21,051 bases of DNA from positions 1-21,051 of the forward strand of contig CALWFX010000070.1 in assembly GCA_944377765.1 (NCBI GenBank), read 5' to 3'. Made by a program: the position numbers and the translations under genes. The notes under the pieces were generated by a model, which had not been told where the DNA came from, ran no database searches, and was given only the letters and a program-made list of their open reading frames with translations. Positions within the stretch are counted from its first letter, which is position 1, and each line of letters starts with the position of its first letter. Below are positions 10,303 to 16,530 of this stretch, piece by piece. This stretch comes from an uncultured Clostridia bacterium (GTDB taxonomy: Bacteria > Bacillota > Clostridia > Christensenellales > UBA1242).

Positions 10303-10331
10303 TTTTCATTTTTTTTGTTTTATGTTAAAAT
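10303..10331 (+). promoter_or_regulatory. Promoter of the holB-ricT-trmN6 operon (predicted leaderless)
   Basis: Extended -10 element TG-T-TAAAAT (TG at 10323-10324, hexamer 10326-10331) with a weaker -35 (TTTTCA, 10303-10308) at 17 bp. Transcription would begin at about 10338, which is the first base of the holB ATG. There is no purine-rich ribosome site upstream of that ATG, in agreement with a leaderless start. Confidence 0.6.
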
Positions 10332-10337
10332 ATTAAC

Positions 10338-11294
10338 ATGAGCATTGTTGAAGTTATCAAAAATCAAAACTTTTTTAAAAAATTGGAAGAAAAATTTCAC
10401 AACAACAAATTTTCTAATTCTGTTATGTTTTTTTGTGAAGATGAAAATACAAGTGAAGTAGTTTTGTTGCTTGTAGCCTTAATGCTTAATTATCCAACTT
10501 ATCAACTTTTTGATGAGAAAAGTGCGCAATATCAAAAGATTTTAAAAGATGCAGACTTAGATGTTAAAGTTTATCCCAAAAATAAAGAAAAGTTGTTAGT
10601 TTCAGACTCAAATGAAATTGTGGAAGAAACTTTTGTTAAGCCAGTGAACAGAGAAAATAAAATTTTTATCATTAAAAATATTGATAAGTCCACAGAGCAG
10701 GCTCAAAACAAACTTTTAAAGGTTTTGGAAGAACCACCTAAAAATGTTTATTTTTTGATTAGTTGTTCGCAAAGCGATAAAGTTTTGCCAACAATAAAGT
10801 CGCGTTGTGATAAAATTAATGTGGAAAAATTGAGTCAGGAAGAGTTGTCAAAAATTTGCCCAAACAGGCTTGCTTGCATGCTAAGTGAAGGCTATGCTGG
10901 GCTTGCCAATGAGCTTATGAAAAATAAGGAGCTTGAAGATATTGTTGACTTTTCCATCGATTTAATTTGCGGTCTTAAAAATAGTTCGCAAGTATTGAAA
11001 TATTCAAAAGAGTTTCAAGATAGAAAAAATAATTTAGATTTAATTTTAAAAACCTATGCTCTTGGACTTGAAGATTTAATTAAAATTAAAACTGATAAGG
11101 CGGAGTTATGTGTTTTAAAACCATATTTGCCAATGCTTAATAGTGTTGAAAATGAGTTTTCAGTTTCTGCAATTTGTGAAATTAACAATTTAATTACACA
11201 TTTCTTAGAAAAATTGCAGTTTAATGCGAATTTATCTATGGCAATTGATAATTTTTTGCTTAAAATTTTGGAGGTTAAATATTTATGCAAATAA
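10338..11294 (+). CDS. holB: DNA polymerase III delta' subunit (clamp loader)
   Basis: Clamp-loader subunit that, with delta and the DnaX protein, opens and loads the beta clamp at primed DNA. The protein has 318 residues, close to Bacillus HolB. The AAA+-like core shows IFIIKNID (109-116), QNKLLKVLEEPP (123-134), the LPTIKSRC motif with the SRC triad at 155-157, and a helical C-terminal domain. The P-loop position (about residues 27-40) has no GxxxxGK, and no CxxC zinc module follows it, so it should not bind ATP or the usual zinc. A non-catalytic delta' is normal for the family, but loss of both elements is notable. Its 3' end overlaps ricT by 10 bp. The same order (holB, yaaT, yabB) occurs in Bacillus, which supports the call. 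No Shine-Dalgarno precedes the ATG. Confidence 0.88.
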   Translation: MSIVEVIKNQNFFKKLEEKFHNNKFSNSVMFFCEDENTSEVVLLLVALMLNYPTYQLFDEKSAQYQKILKDADLDVKVYPKNKEKLLVSDSNEIVEETFVKPVNRENKIFIIKNIDKSTEQAQNKLLKVLEEPPKNVYFLISCSQSDKVLPTIKSRCDKINVEKLSQEELSKICPNRLACMLSEGYAGLANELMKNKELEDIVDFSIDLICGLKNSSQVLKYSKEFQDRKNNLDLILKTYALGLEDLIKIKTDKAELCVLKPYLPMLNSVENEFSVSAICEINNLITHFLEKLQFNANLSMAIDNFLLKILEVKYLCK

Positions 11295-12121
11295 ATGTTG
11301 TTGGAGTTAAGTTTAAAAATAGTAACCATATATACAGTTTTTCACCAAATGGCTTAAATGTAAAAAAGGGCGACTATGTGATTGTGGAAACAGAAAGGGG
11401 TGAAGACTTAGGCGTTGTTGTTAAAGAGCAGTATGAAACAACTCCTGAAGAACTTGTTTCTGCACTTAAAAACATTGTAAAAATTGCCACTCCTGAAATG
11501 GTCAAAAAAGCTGAAGAATATGATAAAAAAGCAAGTGAACATACTGAACAAATAAAACAAATTGTTAAAAGTTTTAACCTAGATATGAAAATTGTTAAAG
11601 TGGAAGCCAATTTTGACAATAGTAAACTTGTTATTAATTTCACATCAGATAACAGAGTCGATTTCAGAGAACTTGTTAAAAAACTTGCTGAAACTTTTAA
11701 AACCAGAGTGGAATTAAGGCAAATTGGCAGTCGTGATGAAGTTAGAATGCTGGGCGGTTTTGGACCTTGCGGAAAGATATGCTGTTGTGTTCAAAATTTT
11801 GGCGAGTTTGACCATGTGTCTATGAAAATGGCAAAAAATCAAAATTTATCTTTAAATCCGAACAGCATCAGTGGGCTTTGCGGAAAACTGATGTGCTGTT
11901 TGGCTTATGAAAATCAAACATATCAAGAGTCAATAAGGCTTATGCCAAAAATAAATTGTGAAGTTAAAACAAAGGATGGTGTTGGCGTTGTTGTGTATAA
12001 CAATTTGCTTGACCGAAAAGTTGATGTTAAATTTACAAAAGGTGACGACAGCGAAATAAAAACTTATGACCTTGAAGAAATTAAATTTAATAAAGATAAC
12101 AATATAAAAAATGAAAACTAA
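11285..12121 (+). CDS. ricT: PSP1-domain protein RicT (YaaT)
   Basis: Homologue of Bacillus YaaT/RicT, a subunit of the Ric (YlbF-YmcA-YaaT) complex that modulates RNase Y-dependent RNA processing and influences sporulation and biofilm formation. The protein has 278 residues (Bacillus about 275). The diagnostic cysteine-rich PSP1 region is intact: GPCGKICCC (C162, C166-C168), then KMAKNQNLSLNPNSISGLCG and KLMCC (C199, C204, C205). In Bacillus the Ric proteins carry Fe-S clusters, and these cysteines are the expected ligands. The gene is translationally coupled to holB (10-bp overlap) and uses GGAGG at 11270-11274. No ylbF or ymcA partner is seen in this window. Confidence 0.94.
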   Translation: MQINVVGVKFKNSNHIYSFSPNGLNVKKGDYVIVETERGEDLGVVVKEQYETTPEELVSALKNIVKIATPEMVKKAEEYDKKASEHTEQIKQIVKSFNLDMKIVKVEANFDNSKLVINFTSDNRVDFRELVKKLAETFKTRVELRQIGSRDEVRMLGGFGPCGKICCCVQNFGEFDHVSMKMAKNQNLSLNPNSISGLCGKLMCCLAYENQTYQESIRLMPKINCEVKTKDGVGVVVYNNLLDRKVDVKFTKGDDSEIKTYDLEEIKFNKDNNIKNEN

Positions 12122-12133
12122 ATTTGGTTGTTT

Positions 12134-12868
12134 ATGGAAAATTTAAAGTTAGAAGGAAATGAGAGAATTGAAGATTTAGAATGTAATAATCTTAAAATTA
12201 TTCAAAACAAAGATTATTATACTTTCACATCTGATTCTGTGATCCTTGCAAATTTTCTTAAAATAAAACCAAAAGAAATTGCAGTTGAAATTGGTGGTGG
12301 TTCTGGTGTTGTTTCCATTTTGGCAAGCGCGAAAAATAATTTCAAAAAAATAAAAATATTTGAAATTCAAGAAAAATTGCAAAAAATTTGCGAAAAAAAC
12401 ATAATTTTAAATAATTTATCGGAAAAAATTGAATTAATTAAGGATGATATTAAAAATTATAAAAAATATTTTCCTATCGGAAGCATTGATGTTGTTTTTT
12501 CAAATCCACCATATTTTGAAATTGATAAAGAAAACAAAAATGAAGTAAGAAAAATTGCCAGACAAGAAGTTTGTTTAAATTTAAAAGACTTGATTTTTTT
12601 AACAAACGAAATGTTAAAATTTGGCGGACGAGCATATTTTGTTTATTCAGCAGAAAGAAGTTGCGAATTGATTTTTGAATGCATGAAAAATTCTCTTGCA
12701 GTCAAAAAGATGTTTTTCACAGATAATGGCAAAGGGAAAACAACTTTAATTGTTTTGGAAGTTGTTAAGGGTGGAAAAAACAAGGTTAAAGTTTTGCCAA
12801 CACTTAAAACTAATTCTGAAAATGGTGAATTTTTGGAAGATTTAAAAACAAGAAAATTTATGAAATAA
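12134..12868 (+). CDS. trmN6: tRNA1(Val) adenine-37 N6-methyltransferase (YabB/TrmN6 family)
   Basis: SAM-dependent methyltransferase predicted to make N6-methyladenosine at A37 of a valine tRNA. The Rossmann-fold SAM loop is EIGGGSGVVS (about residues 53-62) and the catalytic N6-adenine motif NPPY is at N124-Y127 in SNPPYF. The later ARQE and LKDLIF segment is typical of the YabB/YfiC family. The ATG at 12134 is preferred to a TTG at 12128 two codons upstream; neither has a good ribosome site, and translation may depend on coupling with ricT, whose stop is 12 bp away. It is the last gene of the holB operon, and its stop codon abuts the left arm of the terminator. In Bacillus yabA sits between yaaT and yabB; here it is absent. 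Confidence 0.88.
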   Translation: MENLKLEGNERIEDLECNNLKIIQNKDYYTFTSDSVILANFLKIKPKEIAVEIGGGSGVVSILASAKNNFKKIKIFEIQEKLQKICEKNIILNNLSEKIELIKDDIKNYKKYFPIGSIDVVFSNPPYFEIDKENKNEVRKIARQEVCLNLKDLIFLTNEMLKFGGRAYFVYSAERSCELIFECMKNSLAVKKMFFTDNGKGKTTLIVLEVVKGGKNKVKVLPTLKTNSENGEFLEDLKTRKFMK

Positions 12869-12900
12869 AAAAATGCATAAGTTGATATTATGCATTTTTT
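12868..12900. terminator. Bidirectional terminator between trmN6 and the zinc-ribbon gene
   Basis: A perfect 13-bp inverted repeat (12868-12880 and 12888-12900) with a 7-base loop. The arm ends are A6 and T6, so the hairpin carries a U-tract when read on either strand. It serves the converging trmN6 (+) and zinc-ribbon (-) transcripts. Confidence 0.88.
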
Positions 12901-12907
12901 ATATTAT

Positions 12908-13306
12908 TTAATTAATATTATTTTTAATTTTATTTTCTTCACCACAGTTATGACAAAATTTTTCATTTATTTTAATTTTGCTTCCACATTTTTTGCAAAT
13001 AGTAGTGGTTAATTTTTCTTCCATATCATCAATTGTTTTAAATTTTCTTCTTAATACATATGAGTCATAAATGCTATATCCAGTTAAGGCAATTCCAATT
13101 AAAGAACCAATACCAAAGCAAAAATATAAAATTGCCTGAAAAACTAAGGATGTCATCATTGATGGAACATAAACATCTGTTGCTCTGTATTCATTTATTG
13201 TTTCTACATTTTTTGCAAAGATGTAGAATGCTGTAATAACCATAAAAGCAAAACATAGTATTAGTAAATATTTTAAAATTTCATTTATCATATCTTTTAT
13301 TTTCAT
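12908..13306 (-). CDS. Small two-TM membrane protein with C-terminal zinc ribbon
   Basis: Unrecognised 132-residue protein. Two strongly hydrophobic segments (about residues 10-31 and 50-80) enclose a short polar loop (about 32-49). A charged stretch (DSYVLRRKFK) leads into a C-terminal zinc ribbon, CKKCG and FCHNCG, with C104, C107, C118 and C121 as the expected ligands. By the positive-inside rule the ribbon should be cytoplasmic. Such short zinc ribbons are common on membrane proteins of unknown function in Clostridia; the role could be metal-dependent assembly or protein contact. The ATG has a strong ribosome site (AAGGAG, complement of 13313-13318). Its promoter contains a C9 run (separate entry), so expression is likely variable. 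It shares its direction with spmAB but lies beyond a 200-bp AT-rich gap and has its own promoter. Confidence 0.82.
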   Translation of the reverse strand: MKIKDMINEILKYLLILCFAFMVITAFYIFAKNVETINEYRATDVYVPSMMTSLVFQAILYFCFGIGSLIGIALTGYSIYDSYVLRRKFKTIDDMEEKLTTTICKKCGSKIKINEKFCHNCGEENKIKNNIN

Positions 13307-13324
13307 ATTTTTCTCCTTGACAAT

Positions 13325-13352
13325 ATCATATCATGGGGGGGGGATTTGTCAA
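13325..13352 (-). promoter_or_regulatory. Promoter with a C9 homopolymer in its spacer (candidate phase-variable)
   Basis: On the minus strand a perfect -35 TTGACA (13347-13352) and -10 TATGAT (13325-13330) are 16 bp apart. The spacer is AAT, nine C, ATGA, with the homopolymer at 13335-13343. Transcription would start near 13318, giving a leader of about 12 bases that begins with the ribosome site. Gain of one C would make the optimal 17-bp spacing; loss of one or two would weaken it. Confidence 0.75.
13335..13343. repeat. G9/C9 homopolymeric tract
   Basis: Nine consecutive G on the + strand. Other G or C runs I noticed in the window are five or shorter, so this one is exceptional in such AT-rich DNA. 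It lies wholly inside a promoter spacer. Confidence 0.95.
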
Positions 13353-13354
13353 GC

Positions 13355-13502
13355 ATTTTAAAAAAATTTTTTTAAATTATTTTTAAAATAAAATTTCAAT
13401 AAAATAAATAATTAAAAAATATTTATAAAATATAAAAAATTATTAAAAATACATAAAATTTATTAAAAAATTAAAAAAATATTTATTTTTTTATAATATA
13501 AT
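13355..13502. other. Nearly pure A/T tract with phased A-runs
   Basis: Of 148 bases only two (C at 13397 and 13452) are not A or T. A-runs centred near 13416, 13428, 13436, 13447, 13456, 13467 and 13476 are spaced close to one helical turn, which predicts bent DNA. It also contains an all-A/T 10-bp inverted repeat (13472-13481 and 13484-13493). It fills the gap between spmB and the promoter of the zinc-ribbon gene and holds no coding potential. Confidence 0.8.
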
Positions 13503-13517
13503 GATTATTTTTATTAA

Positions 13518-14024
13518 TTACATTATTTTGCAAAGTAGACAAGCAAGAATTGTGCCAACAATTGAACAGAGAAGTGCAACTGGAATTGCGTATAAAAGTT
13601 TTCTTACTTTGGTTTGTGAGAAGTATACAGTTGCAACATAAAATATAGTTTCGCTGCAACCCATTATAACGCAGGCACATCTTGCAATATAACTGTCTGC
13701 ACCATAGGTCGCCAAAACATTTTCTAACAGTGCATAACTGCCACTGCCTGTGAAAGGACGCAGAAGAACAAGTTCGCATAATTCTGGCGGTATGCCTAAG
13801 AAATTAAAAATTGGTGATAAAATTTGTGTTAGCCATGTTGTTATTCCGCTCACTCTTAATAGTGCCACAGCAATCATTATGGAAGCAATAAATGGAAATA
13901 TATCCACCACAAGTTTAATTGCACCTTTTGCACCTTTAACAAAATGGTCATAAGTGTTAATTCGCTTATATATGCAATATAAAATCAACAATATAAAAAG
14001 GATGGGAAGAATATATGCACTCAT
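13518..14024 (-). CDS. spmB: Spore maturation protein B
   Basis: Integral membrane protein of 168 residues (Bacillus SpmB about 178). With SpmA it is required for proper dehydration of the spore core. It belongs to the nucleoside-recognition/Gate domain superfamily. Family signatures are LLRPFTGSGS (87-96) and MGCSETIFYV (121-130), between hydrophobic helices at about 3-18, 40-56, 112-135 and 145-165. Its ATG overlaps the spmA TGA in an ATGA (4 bp), so the two are translationally coupled. A ribosome site (GGGAG) lies inside the spmA 3' end. The natural substrate of the SpmAB pair is not established. Confidence 0.93.
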   Translation of the reverse strand: MSAYILPILFILLILYCIYKRINTYDHFVKGAKGAIKLVVDIFPFIASIMIAVALLRVSGITTWLTQILSPIFNFLGIPPELCELVLLRPFTGSGSYALLENVLATYGADSYIARCACVIMGCSETIFYVATVYFSQTKVRKLLYAIPVALLCSIVGTILACLLCKIM

Positions 14025-14638
14025 TTTTTCTTTCTCCCTTTTATTTTGAGCCTAATTTTTTCAATTGAGTGGACAAGAATAATTCCAAGTATGGTGGTGG
14101 TTATTGTAACAATTAAAGTTGGCAAAATGATGTCGGCGGGATTTGCACTGCCTGCACTTGCTCTTAAACCGATAACTGTTGTTGGTAAAAGTTGAATGGA
14201 AGTGGCATTTATAACAACAAGCATAATCATGGCAAAATTCGCTTTTCCACTTTTATCGTCAAGAGCCTGCATTGCTTTAATTCCCATGGGAGTTGCAGCA
14301 TTGCCCACGCCAAGCATGTTTGCTGAAACATTAAGTGCAATGATTTTTTGAATTTCCTCGTTGTCAACTTTAAAGATTTTTTTAATAAGTGGTCGTAAAA
14401 GTTTGGCAAGTTTATTAGATAATCCACTTGCATCAATAAGTTCAATAAAGCCAAGCCAAACCACATACACAGCACATAGTTCTAAGCATAGTTCAAGGGC
14501 TTCTGTGGAAGCACCTATCATTTCAGACAGAACTTCTGATGGGTTGACTATTAAAAGAACGAGCATAGATGAAAGCATCATTAAAAGCCAAAAAATATTC
14601 ATGTTTATATTTATGCTAAAACTAGCCGAAAAAGACAT
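14021..14638 (-). CDS. spmA: Spore maturation protein A
   Basis: Membrane partner of SpmB, acting in spore core dehydration. The family hallmark NMLGVGNAATPMGIKAM occupies residues 107-123, followed by LLPTTVIGLRA; several transmembrane helices surround it. The protein has 205 residues from the first ATG (Bacillus 196). An internal ATG at 14602 (residue 13, MNIFWLL) aligns better with the N-terminus of known SpmA proteins, but no ribosome site precedes either ATG. A CATAAT -10-like element at 14648-14653 (minus strand) would start transcription about three bases before the first ATG, which favours the longer, nearly leaderless form. It is divergent from tatD, with 81 bp between them. Confidence 0.92.
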   Translation of the reverse strand: MSFSASFSININMNIFWLLMMLSSMLVLLIVNPSEVLSEMIGASTEALELCLELCAVYVVWLGFIELIDASGLSNKLAKLLRPLIKKIFKVDNEEIQKIIALNVSANMLGVGNAATPMGIKAMQALDDKSGKANFAMIMLVVINATSIQLLPTTVIGLRASAGSANPADIILPTLIVTITTTILGIILVHSIEKIRLKIKGRKKK

Positions 14639-14665
14639 TGAATGAAAATTATGTTAGTTTTAAAA

Positions 14666-14694
14666 TTGACAATAAAAATTATTTTTGTTAAACT
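14666..14694 (+). promoter_or_regulatory. Promoter of tatD
   Basis: Consensus -35 TTGACA (14666-14671), 17-bp spacer, and an extended -10 TG-T-TAAACT (TG at 14686-14687, hexamer 14689-14694). The start would be near 14701, with a 19-base leader that contains AAGGAG at 14709-14714. Confidence 0.75.
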
Positions 14695-14719
14695 TAATAA
14701 AAGGTTTTAAGGAGAAAGT

Positions 14720-15478
14720 ATGTTTGTTGATGTTCACGCACATTTGAATGACGAAAAATTTGAAGATATTGAAAAGGTTGTTGAACGTGCTAAGAATGCA
14801 AATGTTGAAAAAATCATAACTGCTGGATTTGATATTGAATCATCTTTAAAAAATATTGAAATTGCAAAAAAATATGAAGATGTGTTTGTAACGGTTGGGG
14901 TTCATCCAGAAATGGTGGATGAAGTTGAAGAAAATTATCTTGAAAAATTGAAAGAAATGTGTAAATTTGAAAAAGTTGTTGCAATTGGGGAAATTGGGCT
15001 TGATTATCATTTTAAGGATGACAACAAGGAACTTCAAAAGAAAGTTTTTATTGAGCAGATAGAACTAGCCAATCTTTTAAATTTGCCAATTGTTGTGCAT
15101 AGTCGTGATGCAATGGGTGATACGCTTGAAATTTTAAAAGAGCACACTCCAGTTTGTCCAAGTCTTCTTCATTGTTATAGTGGTAGCATTGAAAGTGCAA
15201 ATGAGTTTATAAAACTTGGCTTTTCTTTTTCTTTTGGCGGAGTTGTTACATTTAATAATGCCAAAAATGTGGTTAAGGTTGTGGAGAATTTGCCAATTGA
15301 AAAAATTATGCTTGAAACTGATTGCCCATACATGGCGCCAGTGCCATATCGTGGAAAAATCAATGAACCATGTTTTGTTCCACTTGTTGCAAAGAAAATT
15401 GCAGAAATAAAAAATATTGAAATTGAAAAAATTGAAGAAAAAACCACAAAAAATGCAAAAAAAATGTTTAAAATATAG
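14720..15478 (+). CDS. tatD: TatD-family metal-dependent DNase/hydrolase
   Basis: TIM-barrel metallohydrolase of 252 residues (typical about 255), homologue of Bacillus YabD. Family members are metal-dependent 3'-5' exonucleases or DNases. All metal ligands are visible: H6 and H8 (DVHAHL), E91 (GEIGLDYH), H127 (VVHSRD), H151 (HCYSG) and D201 (ETDCPY). The ATG follows AAGGAGAAAGT. It is separated from rsmA by 45 bp with no convincing terminator, so the two are probably co-transcribed. The Bacillus order is yabD, yabE, rnmV, ksgA; the 5S rRNA maturase gene is missing between them here. Confidence 0.95.
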   Translation: MFVDVHAHLNDEKFEDIEKVVERAKNANVEKIITAGFDIESSLKNIEIAKKYEDVFVTVGVHPEMVDEVEENYLEKLKEMCKFEKVVAIGEIGLDYHFKDDNKELQKKVFIEQIELANLLNLPIVVHSRDAMGDTLEILKEHTPVCPSLLHCYSGSIESANEFIKLGFSFSFGGVVTFNNAKNVVKVVENLPIEKIMLETDCPYMAPVPYRGKINEPCFVPLVAKKIAEIKNIEIEKIEEKTTKNAKKMFKI

Positions 15479-15523
15479 AAAAAATTAATTTTTTAATAAT
15501 ATTTTTAAATAAAAGGATGAAAA

Positions 15524-16294
15524 ATGTTTAATTTTAAAAAGAAATTTGGTCAGAATTTTTTAAGTGATAAAAACCTGTTAAAAGCAATTGTTTCTGATGC
15601 AGAAATAACTGCAAATGATGTTGTTTTGGAAATTGGAGCAGGTGCTGGTGCTTTGACGAAAGAGATATCGCTTGTTGCAAAAAAAGTGATAGCATATGAA
15701 ATAGACACCGACCTTAAAGATATTTTGGAAAGTTTAGATTTAAAAAATGTTGAATTTGTTTTTTCAGATTTTATGAATGTCAACTTGAAAGATTTTGAAA
15801 AAGAGATTGATTCCTTTAAAGTTGTTGCCAATTTGCCATATTATATTACAACTCCAATTATTTTTAAACTTTTGGAAGAAAGTGAAAAATTGGAGTCCTT
15901 GACGATTATGGTGCAAAAGGAAGTTGCAGAGAGAATTGTTGCAAAAGAAGGCGGAAAAGATTATGGCATTTTAACTTTAATGATAAATTTTTTCGGAGAA
16001 GCCAAGATTGACAGAATTGTTAAACGACAAATGTTCAATCCTATGCCAAATGTTGACTCCGCTGTGGTTACCATAAAAATTGACAGAAAAAAGTATAAAG
16101 AAATTGATAAAGAAAAATTTTCAAAATTTATCAGGGCATCCTTTTCTATGAGAAGAAAAACTTTACTTAACAATCTTTCATCAATTTTACCTAAAACAGA
16201 ACTTAAAGAAAAACTTACTGAAAATATTTTATCAAGACGAGCAGAAACTTTTTCCATTGATGAATTTATTGGTATATATAAAATGCTCTTTTAA
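15524..16294 (+). CDS. rsmA: 16S rRNA dimethyladenosine transferase (RsmA/KsgA)
   Basis: Dimethylates A1518 and A1519 (E. coli numbering) in the 3'-terminal helix of 16S rRNA and acts as a late check on 30S assembly; loss gives kasugamycin resistance. The protein has 256 residues, slightly short of the usual 265-290. Landmarks: KKKFGQNFL (5-13), SAM loop EIGAGAG (36-42), acidic E59 in YEID, catalytic NLPY at N103-Y106, and the C-terminal FSMRRKTLLNNL of the helical domain. A ribosome site (AAAGGA) precedes the ATG. It is probably in one transcript with tatD and possibly with the small ORF that follows. Confidence 0.96.
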   Translation: MFNFKKKFGQNFLSDKNLLKAIVSDAEITANDVVLEIGAGAGALTKEISLVAKKVIAYEIDTDLKDILESLDLKNVEFVFSDFMNVNLKDFEKEIDSFKVVANLPYYITTPIIFKLLEESEKLESLTIMVQKEVAERIVAKEGGKDYGILTLMINFFGEAKIDRIVKRQMFNPMPNVDSAVVTIKIDRKKYKEIDKEKFSKFIRASFSMRRKTLLNNLSSILPKTELKEKLTENILSRRAETFSIDEFIGIYKMLF

Positions 16295-16301
16295 TAAAAT
16301 T

Positions 16302-16331
16302 TTGTCAGAAATTTGAAAAAATAAATATAAA
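16302..16331 (+). promoter_or_regulatory. Possible leaderless promoter of the 51-residue ORF
   Basis: TTGTCA (16302-16307), an 18-bp spacer and TATAAA (16326-16331) would start transcription at about 16338, within one base of the ATG at 16337. No ribosome site is present between rsmA and this ATG. Confidence 0.45.
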
Positions 16332-16336
16332 TAAAT

Positions 16337-16492
16337 ATGGAAAAGGAAGATTTAATCACTTTTGCAACTTTTATTGCCATGGAACTTGCAAAGGGAAGGT
16401 CTGTTGAAGAAATTAGAGAACTTAGAGATCTAGTTAATCAAGTTGCTTGTTCTTTGAACACACTTTTAAGTTGCAGACCATATAGAAAATAA
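16337..16492 (+). CDS. Small conserved-looking helical protein, 51 residues
   Basis: An ATG-to-TAA frame of 51 codons lies between rsmA and a terminator and begins MEKEDLITFATFIAMELAKG. The sequence is amphipathic and helical. A hydrophobic stretch (LITFATFIAMELA) is followed by a charged helix (SVEEIRELRDLVNQV) and a C-terminal CSLNTLLSCRPYRK with two cysteines. The pattern and size recall short Firmicutes families such as DUF6774, but I cannot confirm membership. Codon use matches the neighbours. The frame is in register with the terminator, which begins right after its stop. There is no Shine-Dalgarno; a -10 element just upstream suggests a leaderless mRNA. Function unknown. Confidence 0.65.
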   Translation: MEKEDLITFATFIAMELAKGRSVEEIRELRDLVNQVACSLNTLLSCRPYRK

Positions 16493-16493
16493 A

Positions 16494-16521
16494 AAAGGTT
16501 AGTGCATATGCATTAACCTTT
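16494..16521. terminator. Bidirectional terminator between the small ORF and rplI
   Basis: Inverted repeat 16494-16506 and 16509-16521, 13 pairs including one G-T, closed by a tight loop. A run of A on the left (16491-16496) gives the minus-strand rplI transcript its U-tract; the T-rich 16519-16529 serves the plus strand. Confidence 0.8.
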
Positions 16522-16530
16522 AAATTTTTA

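Noticed and set aside
13472..13493. All-A/T inverted repeat downstream of spmB, considered as its terminator
   Set aside because: It has only a 2-base gap and no G-C pairs; it is more simply part of the A/T tract.
13483..13779. Minus-strand frame of 98 codons overlapping spmB
   Set aside because: It overlaps spmB in another frame; the spmB signatures decide the real frame.
15479..15494. Perfect 16-bp A/T palindrome after tatD, considered as a terminator
   Set aside because: It has no loop and no G-C pairs, so a stable RNA hairpin is unlikely; tatD and rsmA are probably co-transcribed.
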